From NCBI RefSeq assembly GCF_011393025.1, contig NZ_JAAOEO010000004.1, positions 124,001 through 188,000 on the forward strand: 64,000 nucleotides of DNA. The letters run 5' to 3'. Shown piece by piece: positions 46,089-55,085 of the stretch. A program made the position numbers and the translations under genes. Under the pieces are notes generated by a model. The model saw only the letters and a list, made by a program, of their open reading frames with translations. It was not told the origin of the DNA and did not search any database. The stretch comes from Neobacillus terrae (lineage in GTDB: Bacteria > Bacillota > Bacilli > Bacillales > Cytobacillaceae). The stretch's first letter is position 1. Every line of letters begins with the position of its first letter.

Positions 46089-47793
46089 ATTCACTGCCTT
46101 CCTCCAGACGTGGCATTGCGTAAGGAGTAGTTCCCATTGGTCCCATTCCATATGGGCTCATATAGGGAGCCTGGTACATTTGTCCTCCGTATGGGGCTGA
46201 ATAGACTGGCGGAGTACCTTGCATCACCATTGGTGACTGCATTCCTCCGGCCTGTGGATTTGCCATCATCCCTGATTGCATTCCTGCAGGATATCCAGCC
46301 ATTGGCATTTGCATACCTGGATTCATTCCCATCATATCTGACGATTCTCCTGGGTTCATCATCATTCCCTGAACATGAGGTACCTGACCCATTTGAGGAT
46401 AACCATAGCTCATTGGTGCGTATGGATATCCCATCGCTGGTCCTGTGAAACCTGGACCTGGCATAACTGGAGAAACAGGATAACACTCCTCTCCAACGGG
46501 TGCTACTGGGGCCATAGGGGCTTCAGGATATACCGGCATTTGAGCAACTGGCTGCTCCGGCATTACTGGCGGAGGTGCCGGTGCCTGCATTACCGGCGCG
46601 GGTGCTGGCTGCAAGATTGGCTGCTGCTGAACAATCGGTGCTTCCTTTTCAAGTCTTTGGTACATCGGCATTTGACCCATTTGTCCCATTGGCATCTGGC
46701 CCATCGGCATTTGACCCATTTGTCCCATTGGCATCTGGCCCATCGGCATTTGACCCATTTGCCCCATTGGCATCTGGCCCATCGGCATTTGACCCATTTG
46801 TCCCATTGGCATCTGACCCATCGGCATTTGACCCATTTGTCCCATCGGCATCTGACCCATCGGCATTTGACCCATTTGTCCCATTGGCATCTGACCCATC
46901 GGCATTTGACCCATTTGCCCCATTGGCATCTGGCCCATCGGCATTTGCGGCATAAAAGATGAAGATTCTTCACTTTGATAATATGGCATATAAGGTGCTC
47001 CACCCTGAACCGTACCCTGACTAACTTGTGCAGGCATTGGTACAGCTCCCATTACTCCAGGATTACCAGGATACATTCCTTGACCGACCGGCGGCATCAT
47101 TGCCCCCTGGACTGGTGCATATGGCATTGGCTGTTGAGGATACCCCCATGGATAATTAAAGCCAGGCCCTGGCATAACAGGTGTAACGGGTACGCAATAT
47201 TCTGGACACATTGGCTGTTCGACTCCTCCTTCACAAGGCATTTGAATAGGTGCTTGAATTGGTGCTTGAATTGGCATTTGAACAGGTGACTCTGGGTATA
47301 CCTCTTTTGGCATTTCTTTTGCTGGAAGAATAGGTGCTGGAGCTGGCTGGAGCGGTGGCTGCGGCTGCTGTACAGACATATTGGCCATGTTCAGCATGTA
47401 GTAGTTGTTAATATCAATTTCAGGGACCACTGGCTGTGGCATTGGCGGAACGGGCGCAATTGGAGCTTCTTTTACGATTGGCGGCATTGGCGCTTCCTTT
47501 ACAGGTGTTACTGCAATTGGAGACGGTACAGGCTGCTCTTTTATTGGGTGTTGCTCAGCAATGGGCATTTCTTTCTTTGTGCCCGCATTGAATGTACCTG
47601 GATTTGATTCCACCTTAGGGTTTGCTTTCTTTACCATCCCCCCTGAAGTAGGAACTTTCACTTTCATACCGGGCATAATCATATCAGGGTTGCTGAGCTG
47701 GGCATTCATTTTTTTCAGCTCTTCAAAGTTCACGCCGTACTTCTTGGCGATTTTCCAAAGAGTATCCCCTTTCTGTACGATATGGATTTTCAC
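46078..47793 (-). CDS. safA: Spore coat morphogenetic protein SafA with expanded Met-Gly-Gln repeats
   Basis: 571 residues from a GTG at 47793, nine bases after AGGAGG. An N-terminal LysM domain (IHIVQKGDTLWKIAKKYGV to about residue 48) binds cortex peptidoglycan. A Pro-rich linker (about 60-230) follows. Then comes a low-complexity region rich in M, P, Q and G that includes seven 13-residue repeats (46670-46942), and a YP/MG-rich tail. SafA anchors the inner coat to the cortex and is cross-linked by transglutaminase in B. subtilis; the many Gln residues fit. B. subtilis SafA is 387 residues, so this is much longer. Confidence 0.93.
   Translation of the reverse strand: MKIHIVQKGDTLWKIAKKYGVNFEELKKMNAQLSNPDMIMPGMKVKVPTSGGMVKKANPKVESNPGTFNAGTKKEMPIAEQHPIKEQPVPSPIAVTPVKEAPMPPIVKEAPIAPVPPMPQPVVPEIDINNYYMLNMANMSVQQPQPPLQPAPAPILPAKEMPKEVYPESPVQMPIQAPIQAPIQMPCEGGVEQPMCPEYCVPVTPVMPGPGFNYPWGYPQQPMPYAPVQGAMMPPVGQGMYPGNPGVMGAVPMPAQVSQGTVQGGAPYMPYYQSEESSSFMPQMPMGQMPMGQMGQMPMGQMPMGQMGQMPMGQMPMGQMGQMPMGQMPMGQMGQMPMGQMPMGQMGQMPMGQMPMGQMGQMPMGQMPMGQMGQMPMYQRLEKEAPIVQQQPILQPAPAPVMQAPAPPPVMPEQPVAQMPVYPEAPMAPVAPVGEECYPVSPVMPGPGFTGPAMGYPYAPMSYGYPQMGQVPHVQGMMMNPGESSDMMGMNPGMQMPMAGYPAGMQSGMMANPQAGGMQSPMVMQGTPPVYSAPYGGQMYQAPYMSPYGMGPMGTTPYAMPRLEEGSEYDD
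46670..46942 (-). repeat. Seven in-frame 39-bp tandem repeats in safA
   Basis: Exactly seven units of 39 bp encoding MPMGQMPMGQMGQ. Units differ only at silent or near-silent sites (CATTGG/CATCGG, TGTCCC/TGCCCC, CTGGCC/CTGACC). The frame is kept, so copy number can change without breaking the gene. Confidence 0.95.
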
Positions 47794-47896
47794 TCTGATT
47801 TCCCTCCTATGGCATAAGTCCATACATTGTATGTCAAAATGGGCAAAGTGCTAATAATCTACACAAAAACTTATGCTTTCATCCGAAAGAATATGT

Positions 47897-47917
47897 TTAC
47901 CCTCTTTCGGAGGGTAA
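47897..47917 (+). other. Orphan hairpin upstream of niaR
   Basis: TTACCCTC and GAGGGTAA form a perfect 8-bp stem around TTTCG, with GTCCTTTTTT after it on the plus strand, terminator-like. No plus-strand gene lies upstream, so it may be an attenuator or operator for niaR or safA. Confidence 0.55.
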
Positions 47918-47987
47918 GTCCTTTTTTCTCTTGATGCTTGTATGATAAAATTGGTTGAATACTGGTTTTTAAGGGGAGTAAAGATAA

Positions 47988-48530
47988 ATGGATGATAAAA
48001 AAATACTGGGCGATGAAAGACGGTCACTTATTTTGCAGCTCCTTAAAGACAGCACGGTGCCCATTAAGGGCAGCGATCTCGCTGCAAGAACAAACGTCAG
48101 CAGACAGGTCATTGTCGGGGATATAACCCTTTTAAAGGCTAAAAATGAACCTATCATTGCCACAAGTCAGGGGTACATGTATTTTAAACCTAATAACGCA
48201 ATCCCTTCTTTTGAAAAAATTATAGCCTGTTTCCATCCGCCAGACAAAACAGAGGTAGAACTTACTCTATTAGTTGAAAATGGAGTGACAGTAAAAGATG
48301 TAAAAATAGAACACCCTGTTTACGGAGATTTAACAGCATCTATAATGGTTTCTAACCGTTTTGAGGTTCACGAATTTATGGAAAAAATAAAATCTACCAA
48401 GGCAGCATTCCTATCTGAATTAACTGGAGGATATCACCTACATACATTAACTGCTTCTTCAGAAGCTAATCTGGTTCGTGCTGAACAGGTCCTATTGAAG
48501 GCAGGATTTTTAATTGATGTTTTAAGGTAA
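47988..48530 (+). CDS. niaR: NAD-biosynthesis repressor NiaR (YrxA)
   Basis: 180 residues: an N-terminal HTH_11 domain (LILQLLKDSTVPIKGSDLAA, TNVSRQVIVGDITLLKA) and the C-terminal 3H domain named for three histidines (CFHPPDKTEVE, IEHPVYGDL, GGYHLHTL), which bind a metal and nicotinic acid. NiaR represses nad genes and niacin uptake when nicotinate is plentiful. AGGGGAG precedes the ATG at good spacing. It stands between safA and pheA, but no nadB/nadC/nadA/nifS genes are present here. Confidence 0.94.
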   Translation: MDDKKILGDERRSLILQLLKDSTVPIKGSDLAARTNVSRQVIVGDITLLKAKNEPIIATSQGYMYFKPNNAIPSFEKIIACFHPPDKTEVELTLLVENGVTVKDVKIEHPVYGDLTASIMVSNRFEVHEFMEKIKSTKAAFLSELTGGYHLHTLTASSEANLVRAEQVLLKAGFLIDVLR

Positions 48531-48531
48531 G

Positions 48532-48570
48532 AAAAAAGGATGCTGCGCAGCTTGCGGGCATCCTTTTTTT
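48532..48570. terminator. Bidirectional terminator between niaR and pheA
   Basis: AAAAAAGGATGC pairs with GCATCCTTTTTT around a GC-rich loop; it separates convergent genes. Confidence 0.92.
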
Positions 48571-48571
48571 A

Positions 48572-49420
48572 CTAATTTCTATAGGAGGGATAACTTCCAA
48601 GAACCTTTATCAAACAGCCAAGTGCTTCTAGTTCGGCAATGGCTCCTGGTATTAAAACCTCGTCTATTTTCATCTCAATATCAATTATAAAAAAATAATT
48701 GCCGATCCCGGTCTTCATTGGTCTGGATTCTATTTTGGAAAGATTAAGCTTCCTCCAGGCGAAGGCTGCTAGAACCTGGTGAAGAGCTCCGGCCTGGTCA
48801 GATGGCAAAGTCACCATTATTTTGGTTTTAAATCCTTCGAATCCCCTATTGACCTTCAGCTTTGCCTCGCCATGTCTTGTGAGTACTACAAATCTCGTAT
48901 GATTAAATTCATAATCATGTATATTTTCAGCGACAATATCAAGTCCATATTCCTCCGCAGCCAATTCATTTGCTATAGCAGCAATAACCAGGTCTGGATT
49001 TTCCTTTACCTTTTTTGCTGCAGCAGCTGTGGATGCACTGCTCTCCAGCATTACTCCATTAAAGGATGTATGCAAAAACTTATGGCATTGCGCAAGGGCA
49101 TGAGGATGGCTAAAGATTTGTGTGATCTCTCTTTTTTTACCTCGATTTTGACTGTGAACCATCAAATGCTGCCTGATGGGCAAAGTCATTTCTCCTGCAA
49201 TTGGCAAATCGGTTTCATGTATTAAATAATCCAGTGTAATATTAACAGACCCCTCAATGGCGTTTTCAAGAGGTACTATACCAATATCAACACTTCCGTC
49301 AGACACAGCATCCATACAATCTGGTATAGATTGAAAAGGCTGAAGATCCTCTCCCGGAAATAAGCTTCTTGCTGCTATCTCTGTAAACGTTGCCCTCGGA
49401 CCTAAAAACCCAATTCTCAC
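48572..49420 (-). CDS. pheA: Prephenate dehydratase
   Basis: 282 residues from a GTG at 49420 with AGGGGG eight bases upstream. The dehydratase domain has the motifs GPRATFTEIAA, VPLENAIEGSVN and NHTRFVVLTR. A C-terminal ACT domain with ESRPMKTGIGNYFF binds phenylalanine for feedback control. It makes phenylpyruvate. There is no chorismate mutase fusion. Separated from pheB by a terminator and 463 bases. Confidence 0.96.
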   Translation of the reverse strand: MRIGFLGPRATFTEIAARSLFPGEDLQPFQSIPDCMDAVSDGSVDIGIVPLENAIEGSVNITLDYLIHETDLPIAGEMTLPIRQHLMVHSQNRGKKREITQIFSHPHALAQCHKFLHTSFNGVMLESSASTAAAAKKVKENPDLVIAAIANELAAEEYGLDIVAENIHDYEFNHTRFVVLTRHGEAKLKVNRGFEGFKTKIMVTLPSDQAGALHQVLAAFAWRKLNLSKIESRPMKTGIGNYFFIIDIEMKIDEVLIPGAIAELEALGCLIKVLGSYPSYRN

Positions 49421-49488
49421 TCTTTTTTCCCCCTATAACAACCATTATTCTCCCTTGGCCTATACACCTTACTGACATTATTTTTCTC

Positions 49489-49516
49489 TTGATCTTTTTT
49501 ATTTTTGCGATAAAAT
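49489..49516 (+). promoter_or_regulatory. Possible plus-strand promoter in the pheA-pheB gap
   Basis: TTGATC (49489-49494), 16 bases, TAAAAT (49511-49516). It would transcribe the doubtful open frame at 49577. Confidence 0.4.
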
Positions 49517-49576
49517 CCGGATGAATGATTTTTAACGAATTGGAATATCCTCGAAGTCTGGCTCGAGGACAAATCT

Positions 49577-49873
49577 TTGATTAAAACGATGCCAAATGTC
49601 CGCGAAAGTCAGTCTCAGGAACTAGTCTTTGTTTGGGACCATACGAAATTGTACTCGATAATCGGCCAATCCGATTTGGTCGTTCATAACCCTGATGACT
49701 ACTTTTTACTGATCGCCAACTCCGATCCGGTAATTCAATACTGTAAATTTACAGTTGTCTTCTACAACCCAGAGGCAGGTTGGGCCGAAGATTCTTGCGG
49801 AATTTTATATAGAAGTAAAGAAGAAACCCGGCATTTGCCGAGTTTCAATTTTCCAAGGAAAAACAGGGTCTAG
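49577..49873 (+). CDS. Doubtful small open frame in the pheA-pheB gap
   Basis: 98 codons from a TTG with GAGGA seven bases upstream. The middle (VVHNPDDYFLLIANSDPVIQ, YCKFTVVFYNP) reads like a real protein, and a possible promoter lies before it. Against it: the last part runs through the pheB terminator and nothing in it is recognised. The frame continues openly upstream of the TTG, so this may be the remnant of a longer gene. The ribosome binding site falls in a hairpin (TCCTCGA/TCGAGGA, 49548-49569). A perfect 16-bp palindrome ACTGTAAATTTACAGT is at 49740-49755. Confidence 0.3.
   Translation: MIKTMPNVRESQSQELVFVWDHTKLYSIIGQSDLVVHNPDDYFLLIANSDPVIQYCKFTVVFYNPEAGWAEDSCGILYRSKEETRHLPSFNFPRKNRV
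49818..49848 (-). terminator. Intrinsic terminator of pheB
   Basis: On the minus strand AAACTCGGCA and TGCCGGGTTT form the stem (one G.U), followed by CTTCTTT. Confidence 0.78.
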
Positions 49874-49883
49874 CCTTCGAGCA

Positions 49884-50339
49884 TTATGCGCCCGTACCCA
49901 GCACCTCAACCTTTTCCACAAATTCCAGCCTTCTTAATTGAGTCAGAAGATCTTCAATCTCCATTACTATTCCAGCTGTGTTTAATGAAAGGGTAACATT
50001 TGCCCTTCCCTGCAAAGGAATAGTTTGATGAATAGTAAGAACATTGCAGCCTGAAGTTGCAACCACACCAAGCAAATGGGAAAGCGTTCCAGACCGGTCC
50101 TCCAGATGAAAGAAAAGAGTGATTAACCGCTCCTTGCTGACGGTTGAAAAAGGAAACACGGTATCCCGGTACTTATAAAAAGCACTTCTGCTTAAGTCTA
50201 CCTTATGTACGGCTTCCCACACGGAATCAGCTTTACCACGGTCAATCATTTCTTTTACTTCAAGTGTTTTTTTCATAGCTTCCGGAAGTACATCTTCCCT
50301 GACTAAATAAAACTTTTTATCGGATTTATTGGCTCTCAT
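49884..50339 (-). CDS. pheB: ACT-domain regulator PheB/ThrR (UPF0735)
   Basis: 151 residues from the ATG at 50339 (GGGTG six bases upstream). An N-terminal helical DNA-binding-like part ([37 protein letters not shown]) is followed by an ACT domain ([20 protein letters not shown]). Once called a chorismate mutase-like PheB, the B. subtilis protein is now described as ThrR, a threonine-pathway repressor. It lies 26 bases after obg, the standard order. Confidence 0.92.
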   Translation of the reverse strand: MRANKSDKKFYLVREDVLPEAMKKTLEVKEMIDRGKADSVWEAVHKVDLSRSAFYKYRDTVFPFSTVSKERLITLFFHLEDRSGTLSHLLGVVATSGCNVLTIHQTIPLQGRANVTLSLNTAGIVMEIEDLLTQLRRLEFVEKVEVLGTGA

Positions 50340-50365
50340 CTCTCTCACCCATTTACTTCTATGGT

Positions 50366-51658
50366 TTACTCCACGAATTCGAATTCAAATTCCAATAGTC
50401 TTACAATGTCACCATCTTTGGCGCCCCTTTGTCTCAGTGCATCATCCACACCAAGCCCACGAAGCTGCCTTGCAAAGCGCCGAACAGATTCTTCCCTTGA
50501 GAAATCAGTCATCTTAAACATCTTTTCTACCTTTTCACCGGAAACTACATAAGCACCGTCTGGATCCCTTGTAATTTTAAAGGCATCAGGATCTGCTTCA
50601 TGTTTATATAGGACACGGTGTACACCGGTCTCTTCTTCCTCTTCATGTTCAAGCGGGAATTCAGGTGTTTTTTCAATCGTATCAGCAATTGTAAATAGGA
50701 GATCCCTAAGTCCTGAACGTGTCACAGCAGAAATAGGGAAAATTTGATGTTCCTCGTTTAGCTTTTCTTTAAAAGCTTTTAAATTTTCTTCTGCTTCAGG
50801 CATGTCCATTTTATTGGCTACAATAATTTGTGGACGTTCTGTAAGACGCAGATTGTATTCCTGTAATTCTTTATTAATTGTAAGATAATCGTCATAAGGG
50901 TCTCTGCCTTCCATTGCCGCCATATCAATCACGTGAACAATTACCCTTGTTCTTTCAATATGACGGAGAAACTGATGGCCTAAACCAACCCCCTGATGGG
51001 CTCCTTCAATTAATCCTGGTAGATCAGCCATAACAAAGCTTCTGCCATCCTCTGTTTCAACCATACCCAGATTTGGGACAATGGTTGTAAAGTGATATTC
51101 TGCAATCTTTGGTCTGGCAGATGATACAACCGATAAAAGAGTCGACTTTCCAACACTCGGGAATCCAACAAGACCTACGTCGGCAAGAAGCTTTAATTCA
51201 AGAATAACATCCCGCTCCTGTCCTGGCTCTCCATTTTCCGAAAGTTCAGGTGCTGGATTGGCGGGAGTGGCAAAACGTGAATTTCCCCGTCCTCCGCGGC
51301 CGCCTCTGGCAATCACGGCCCGCTGCCCGTGTTCAACAAGGTCAGCAATAACCTCTTTTGTTTTATCATCCATAACAACTGTACCAGGCGGCACTTTAAC
51401 CACCATATCTTTTGCGTTTCTGCCATGCTGGTTCTTAGACATGCCATGTTCACCCCGAGGGGCTTTAAAATGGCGCTGATACCGGAAGTCCATAAGGGTT
51501 CGCAAACCTTCTTCGACTTCAAAAATGACATCGGCTCCACTACCGCCGTCTCCGCCGGCAGGGCCGCCCTTTGGTACATATTTTTCACGGCGGAATGCGA
51601 CCATTCCATTACCGCCGTCTCCACCTTTTACATATATCTTGACTTGATCGACAAACAT
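50366..51658 (-). CDS. obg: GTPase Obg (CgtA)
   Basis: 430 residues. The glycine-rich Obg fold ([20 protein letters not shown], about 1-158) precedes a G domain with [11 protein letters not shown] (P loop near 165), DLPGLIEGA and NKMDMPE. A C-terminal OCT domain closes it. It is a ribosome-associated GTPase in 50S assembly, also required for sigma-B activation and sporulation entry. It is 72 bases after spo0B, as in B. subtilis. Confidence 0.97.
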   Translation of the reverse strand: MFVDQVKIYVKGGDGGNGMVAFRREKYVPKGGPAGGDGGSGADVIFEVEEGLRTLMDFRYQRHFKAPRGEHGMSKNQHGRNAKDMVVKVPPGTVVMDDKTKEVIADLVEHGQRAVIARGGRGGRGNSRFATPANPAPELSENGEPGQERDVILELKLLADVGLVGFPSVGKSTLLSVVSSARPKIAEYHFTTIVPNLGMVETEDGRSFVMADLPGLIEGAHQGVGLGHQFLRHIERTRVIVHVIDMAAMEGRDPYDDYLTINKELQEYNLRLTERPQIIVANKMDMPEAEENLKAFKEKLNEEHQIFPISAVTRSGLRDLLFTIADTIEKTPEFPLEHEEEEETGVHRVLYKHEADPDAFKITRDPDGAYVVSGEKVEKMFKMTDFSREESVRRFARQLRGLGVDDALRQRGAKDGDIVRLLEFEFEFVE

Positions 51659-51730
51659 TTTTTGTTCCTCCCGTCTGCTTTCTGCAGCATAAACTGATGG
51701 GCGACGAGAATCGCTGTTTTTATACCTCTT

Positions 51731-52270
51731 CTAAACAACTGGCATAAAAATTTCCAGAGCAAACTCATTCTCGGAGAATTCCTCGACAACGATTTCCATC
51801 TCCTGATTATTCGAATCTGCCAGGAATTGTTCAATCAGTTTAACTTGTTTTATTATTCCTCTAAAATCAAAAAAGAATCGGGCTCCTTCATCCTGCTTTT
51901 CAATGCCCACTGACAAATGATTCTCCTGAAATGGTTCCACGGAATTATCAAGGCAGGCAAAGAAGGATTTTGTCCAATAGGTAAGAAGATCTTCATTAAG
52001 ATCTGGTAAACCGCCTTCACCAAGAACTTCATATTCGAGCTGAAATTGGTGGCTTTCCCAGTTAGCTGTTAATAATAAAGATGCAAACAGGGGAAGCTTA
52101 ATATTTGAAAGCTTTGATTCCTGCTGTGCCTCAATGATAATCTCTTCAACAATTTCTTTTACCCGTTCAATTCTGTTTAAGTCCATATTTCCTTTAATTA
52201 ACTGAAGCTTATTAAGCCAATCATGGCGTGAGTGCCTTAGCACTTCTATTATATCCCATTCTTTTTCCAT
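51731..52270 (-). CDS. spo0B: Sporulation phosphotransferase Spo0B
   Basis: 179 residues. Near the N-terminus, LRHSRHDWLNKLQLIKGN carries the phosphoacceptor histidine (H16, equivalent to H30 of B. subtilis). The rest is a degenerate histidine-kinase-like C-terminal domain without an ATP lid. It passes phosphate from Spo0F to Spo0A in the phosphorelay. Between rpmA (with terminator) and obg, the known position. Confidence 0.93.
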   Translation of the reverse strand: MEKEWDIIEVLRHSRHDWLNKLQLIKGNMDLNRIERVKEIVEEIIIEAQQESKLSNIKLPLFASLLLTANWESHQFQLEYEVLGEGGLPDLNEDLLTYWTKSFFACLDNSVEPFQENHLSVGIEKQDEGARFFFDFRGIIKQVKLIEQFLADSNNQEMEIVVEEFSENEFALEIFMPVV

Positions 52271-52401
52271 ACTTAACTCCTGTTATAAAAGTCGGAATGC
52301 TTTTGCTGTAAGTATATCAAAAAAGCAACCCGTAGTAAGCAAATTTATGCAGAAATGATAAGTCTGGCCAATCAGGGAGAATATAGGAACTCTCTTATTT
52401 G

Positions 52402-52440
52402 AAAAAAAAGAACCCTAACCAAGTCAGGTTAGAGTTCTTA
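52402..52440 (-). terminator. Intrinsic terminator of rplU-prp-rpmA
   Basis: On the minus strand AAGAACTCTAACC pairs with GGTTAGGGTTCTT around TGACTT, followed by TTTTTTT. Confidence 0.95.
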
Positions 52441-52449
52441 TGCAATAGC

Positions 52450-52755
<306 letters not shown>

Positions 52756-53085
52756 CTATTTTTTGAAGGTAATTCTTATGTGCTTTCCGTACTCTTCTTC
52801 AATAGTCTGAAGTGATACAACCATTCCCTCGAGAAGAATCTGAACTTTCTCCATGTGCTGCTCCGGAATATTTTCCGGGATAACACATTGAAGCAAGCCT
52901 GAATCATGCTCAATTTCAGGAGTAATGCCGGTCAGCATGTGAATGGCATTAACAGTCCCAACGGAAACAGCTGAAACACCTGCACAGACAATATCATTTC
53001 CCTTGTTTGCGAAAAATGCATGCCCGCTGATTTCAAAAGATTGAATAGATCCGGAGTTCGTTCGATTAATAATAACATCAATCAT
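52756..53085 (-). CDS. prp: Ribosomal-processing cysteine protease Prp (YsxB)
   Basis: 109 residues with the active-site histidine in ISGHAFFANKG (H22) and cysteine in DIVCAGVSAVSVG (C34). Prp removes the N-terminal extension of L27, which carries the expected site. It sits between rplU and rpmA with 12-13 base spacers, so all three come from one message. Confidence 0.95.
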   Translation of the reverse strand: MIDVIINRTNSGSIQSFEISGHAFFANKGNDIVCAGVSAVSVGTVNAIHMLTGITPEIEHDSGLLQCVIPENIPEQHMEKVQILLEGMVVSLQTIEEEYGKHIRITFKK

Positions 53086-53097
53086 TTTATCTACGCC

Positions 53098-53406
53098 TTA
53101 CGCGTTGATTTTGCCAATAACAACTTTAGTGTACGGCTGACGATGACCTTGCTTTTTACGGTTGTTTTTCTTTGCTTTGTACTTGAAAACGATAATTTTC
53201 TTTTGACGGCCTTGTTTTTCAACAGTAGCTGTAACAGAAGCGCCTTCAACAACAGGGCTGCCTACCTTTACATTTTCTCCGCCAACGAAAAGAACCTTGT
53301 CAAAAGTAACCGTTTCGCCTGCTTCTGCGTTAAGTTTTTCGATGTAGATGGCTTGGCCTTCTTCTACACGGATTTGCTTACCGCCAGTTTCGATAATTGC
53401 GTACAT
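53098..53406 (-). CDS. rplU: 50S ribosomal protein L21
   Basis: 102 residues from the ATG at 53406, with AAGGAGGTG five bases upstream; [18 protein letters not shown] is the family start and [17 protein letters not shown] the basic C-terminal part. First gene of rplU-prp-rpmA, preceded by an L21 leader RNA. Confidence 0.98.
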   Translation of the reverse strand: MYAIIETGGKQIRVEEGQAIYIEKLNAEAGETVTFDKVLFVGGENVKVGSPVVEGASVTATVEKQGRQKKIIVFKYKAKKNNRKKQGHRQPYTKVVIGKINA

Positions 53407-53409
53407 AAC

Positions 53410-53513
53410 TGCACCTCCTTGTAAACTCAGACTCGCCAACCCAGGCGTTTTGCTCATGGCAAAATCTTAGTACCTGTTCTGAGCGGTTGTAGCACGGGTG
53501 CTACAAACATAAC
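53410..53513 (-). promoter_or_regulatory. L21 (rplU) autoregulatory leader RNA
   Basis: The minus-strand leader has the hairpin TGTAGCACCCGTGCTACA, then AACGCCTGGGTTGGCGAG and AGGAGG, the order of the Bacillus L21 leader. It is thought to bind a ribosomal protein for feedback control. Confidence 0.82.
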
Positions 53514-53519
53514 ATGAAA

Positions 53520-53549
53520 ATACTATCATAATTTGCATGATAGTGTCAA
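53520..53549 (-). promoter_or_regulatory. rplU promoter containing a palindrome
   Basis: TTGACA (53544-53549), 18 bases, TAGTAT (53520-53525) on the minus strand, at the very end of rng. ACTATCAT and ATGATAGT (53522-53544) fill the spacer as a perfect inverted repeat. Confidence 0.78.
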
Positions 53550-55033
53550 TACAATTCCTTTGTTTTTTGCTCTATTGCATCAATATCTCCAAATTGTTTG
53601 ATCGTATAAAAGTGATGGCAGGATGGACGAATAACAAAGAATATTTTAAACCCGGCTGCTTCTTCAAGAAAAGCCTGATAGCTGGAGCGCCCGCCAGTAA
53701 ACATATTTTTTACTTCCTCTGTGGTTTCGATCAGAACCGCTTCGTATTCTGAATTTCGATGTTCAAAAAGCTCTCTCTCGAGACGAAAAGCAATTGTCTC
53801 AGCACTAAGGATTCGTCCCGTGCCTTCACATGTCTGGCATTTTTCCGTAAGTGCTTCAGACAGACTTACATTTGTTTTTTTTCTTGTCAACTGAAGGATG
53901 CCGAGGGGGGTAAACCCTATTACTTTAGTTTGTTTTCCGCTGCCTGCCATGGATGATCTTACTCGTTCCAGAATGGCCTGTCTGTCTTCTTCAAACTTCA
54001 TATCAATAAAGTCAATAAGGATAATACCCCCAAGGTCCCTAAGACTTAGCTGCCGGGCAATTTCTCGTGCTGCCATCATATTGGTCTCTTTAACCGTATC
54101 ACGAAGGCTGGATTTTCCAGAGAATTTTCCTGTATTTACATCAATAATCGTCAAGGCTTCTGCTTCATCAAAGATCAAATATGCTCCATTTTCCAGCCAT
54201 ACAATTCTCTTTAATGCTTTATTTATTTCTTGTTCGATTTTATAAAATGAAAAAACATTTTCTTTTCCGTTATAAAAAGTAAAATGAAGTTCCTCTTTAT
54301 TTTCTTTTGGCTTTTGGGCTTCAAGTCTCAATTTTAGCGAGAGATTATCAATCACTACCTCTCCTGAATCCATTTTTCCGATTTCATCAAGAAGAGTCTC
54401 CCAAAATAGGTCTTTTCGTAAAAGAAGTTCTGTTTTTTTTAGGCTAGAGGCTTTTTCTAAAAGCTCTTTGCTCTCCTTTCTTAAAGCTTCTATTTCACCG
54501 AGGAGCGCAGACTCTTTCATCATTGCTGAAGATGTACGAAAGATCATTCCTTCGTGTTCATCTTTAGCGCCGGCACCAAGTTTTCTGAGAAGCTCCCTTT
54601 CTGCTTCATCATCTATTTTTTTTGACACTGCAACATATCGTCCTTGTGGCATATAAACTACATTTGGGCCGGAAAATTCAAGTATTCCTGAAACACGTGG
54701 ACCCTTCGTTCCAGTTGCGTCCTTTTCAACTTGTACCAGAAGCTTTTCACCTTGATGTAAAAAAGAAGATATTCCTTTCGATTCTTTTTGGGGATCGTCG
54801 GAATGGATAAACGCAGCTACTTTATTTCTTGGCAAAAAACCGCTTTTTTCCTCACCTATATCAATAAAAGCAGCATTTAGCCCAGGCAATACCTTGGTCA
54901 CTATTCCCAAATAGATATTTCCTACCAGGGATATCTGATCAGGCTGGTCGATCATTAGCTTATCAACCGTCTTACCGCTAAGCAATGCATATCTTTTTTC
55001 TCTTGATTCATAATTTACAATTAGTCTTTGCAA
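53546..55033 (-). CDS. rng: Ribonuclease G/E family endoribonuclease
   Basis: 495 residues, RNase G length without an RNase E scaffold tail. An S1 domain near residues 36-120 is followed by the DNase I-like catalytic core with ALTIIDVNTGKFSGK and ILIDFIDM (metal aspartates). The zinc-link is CQTCEGTGR. The start is TTG at 55033 behind AGGGA. B. subtilis lacks RNase E/G and uses RNase Y, so this gene between spoIVFB and rplU is an addition relative to it. It likely processes rRNA/mRNA. Confidence 0.93.
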   Translation of the reverse strand: MQRLIVNYESREKRYALLSGKTVDKLMIDQPDQISLVGNIYLGIVTKVLPGLNAAFIDIGEEKSGFLPRNKVAAFIHSDDPQKESKGISSFLHQGEKLLVQVEKDATGTKGPRVSGILEFSGPNVVYMPQGRYVAVSKKIDDEAERELLRKLGAGAKDEHEGMIFRTSSAMMKESALLGEIEALRKESKELLEKASSLKKTELLLRKDLFWETLLDEIGKMDSGEVVIDNLSLKLRLEAQKPKENKEELHFTFYNGKENVFSFYKIEQEINKALKRIVWLENGAYLIFDEAEALTIIDVNTGKFSGKSSLRDTVKETNMMAAREIARQLSLRDLGGIILIDFIDMKFEEDRQAILERVRSSMAGSGKQTKVIGFTPLGILQLTRKKTNVSLSEALTEKCQTCEGTGRILSAETIAFRLERELFEHRNSEYEAVLIETTEEVKNMFTGGRSSYQAFLEEAAGFKIFFVIRPSCHHFYTIKQFGDIDAIEQKTKELY

Positions 55034-55085
55034 AGAAGTATCCCTACTTTATCTGAGTAATTTCTTATATTATACCGTAAAAACT

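Noticed and set aside
46670..46942. Possible CRISPR array
   Set aside because: Regular 39-bp units without spacers, in frame within a LysM protein gene.
46375..46962. Long open frames opposite safA, with His/Leu-rich or Pro/Phe-rich repeats
   Set aside because: They are mirror images of the 39-bp repeats on the wrong strand; a repeat whose length is a multiple of three keeps every frame open. No start signals.
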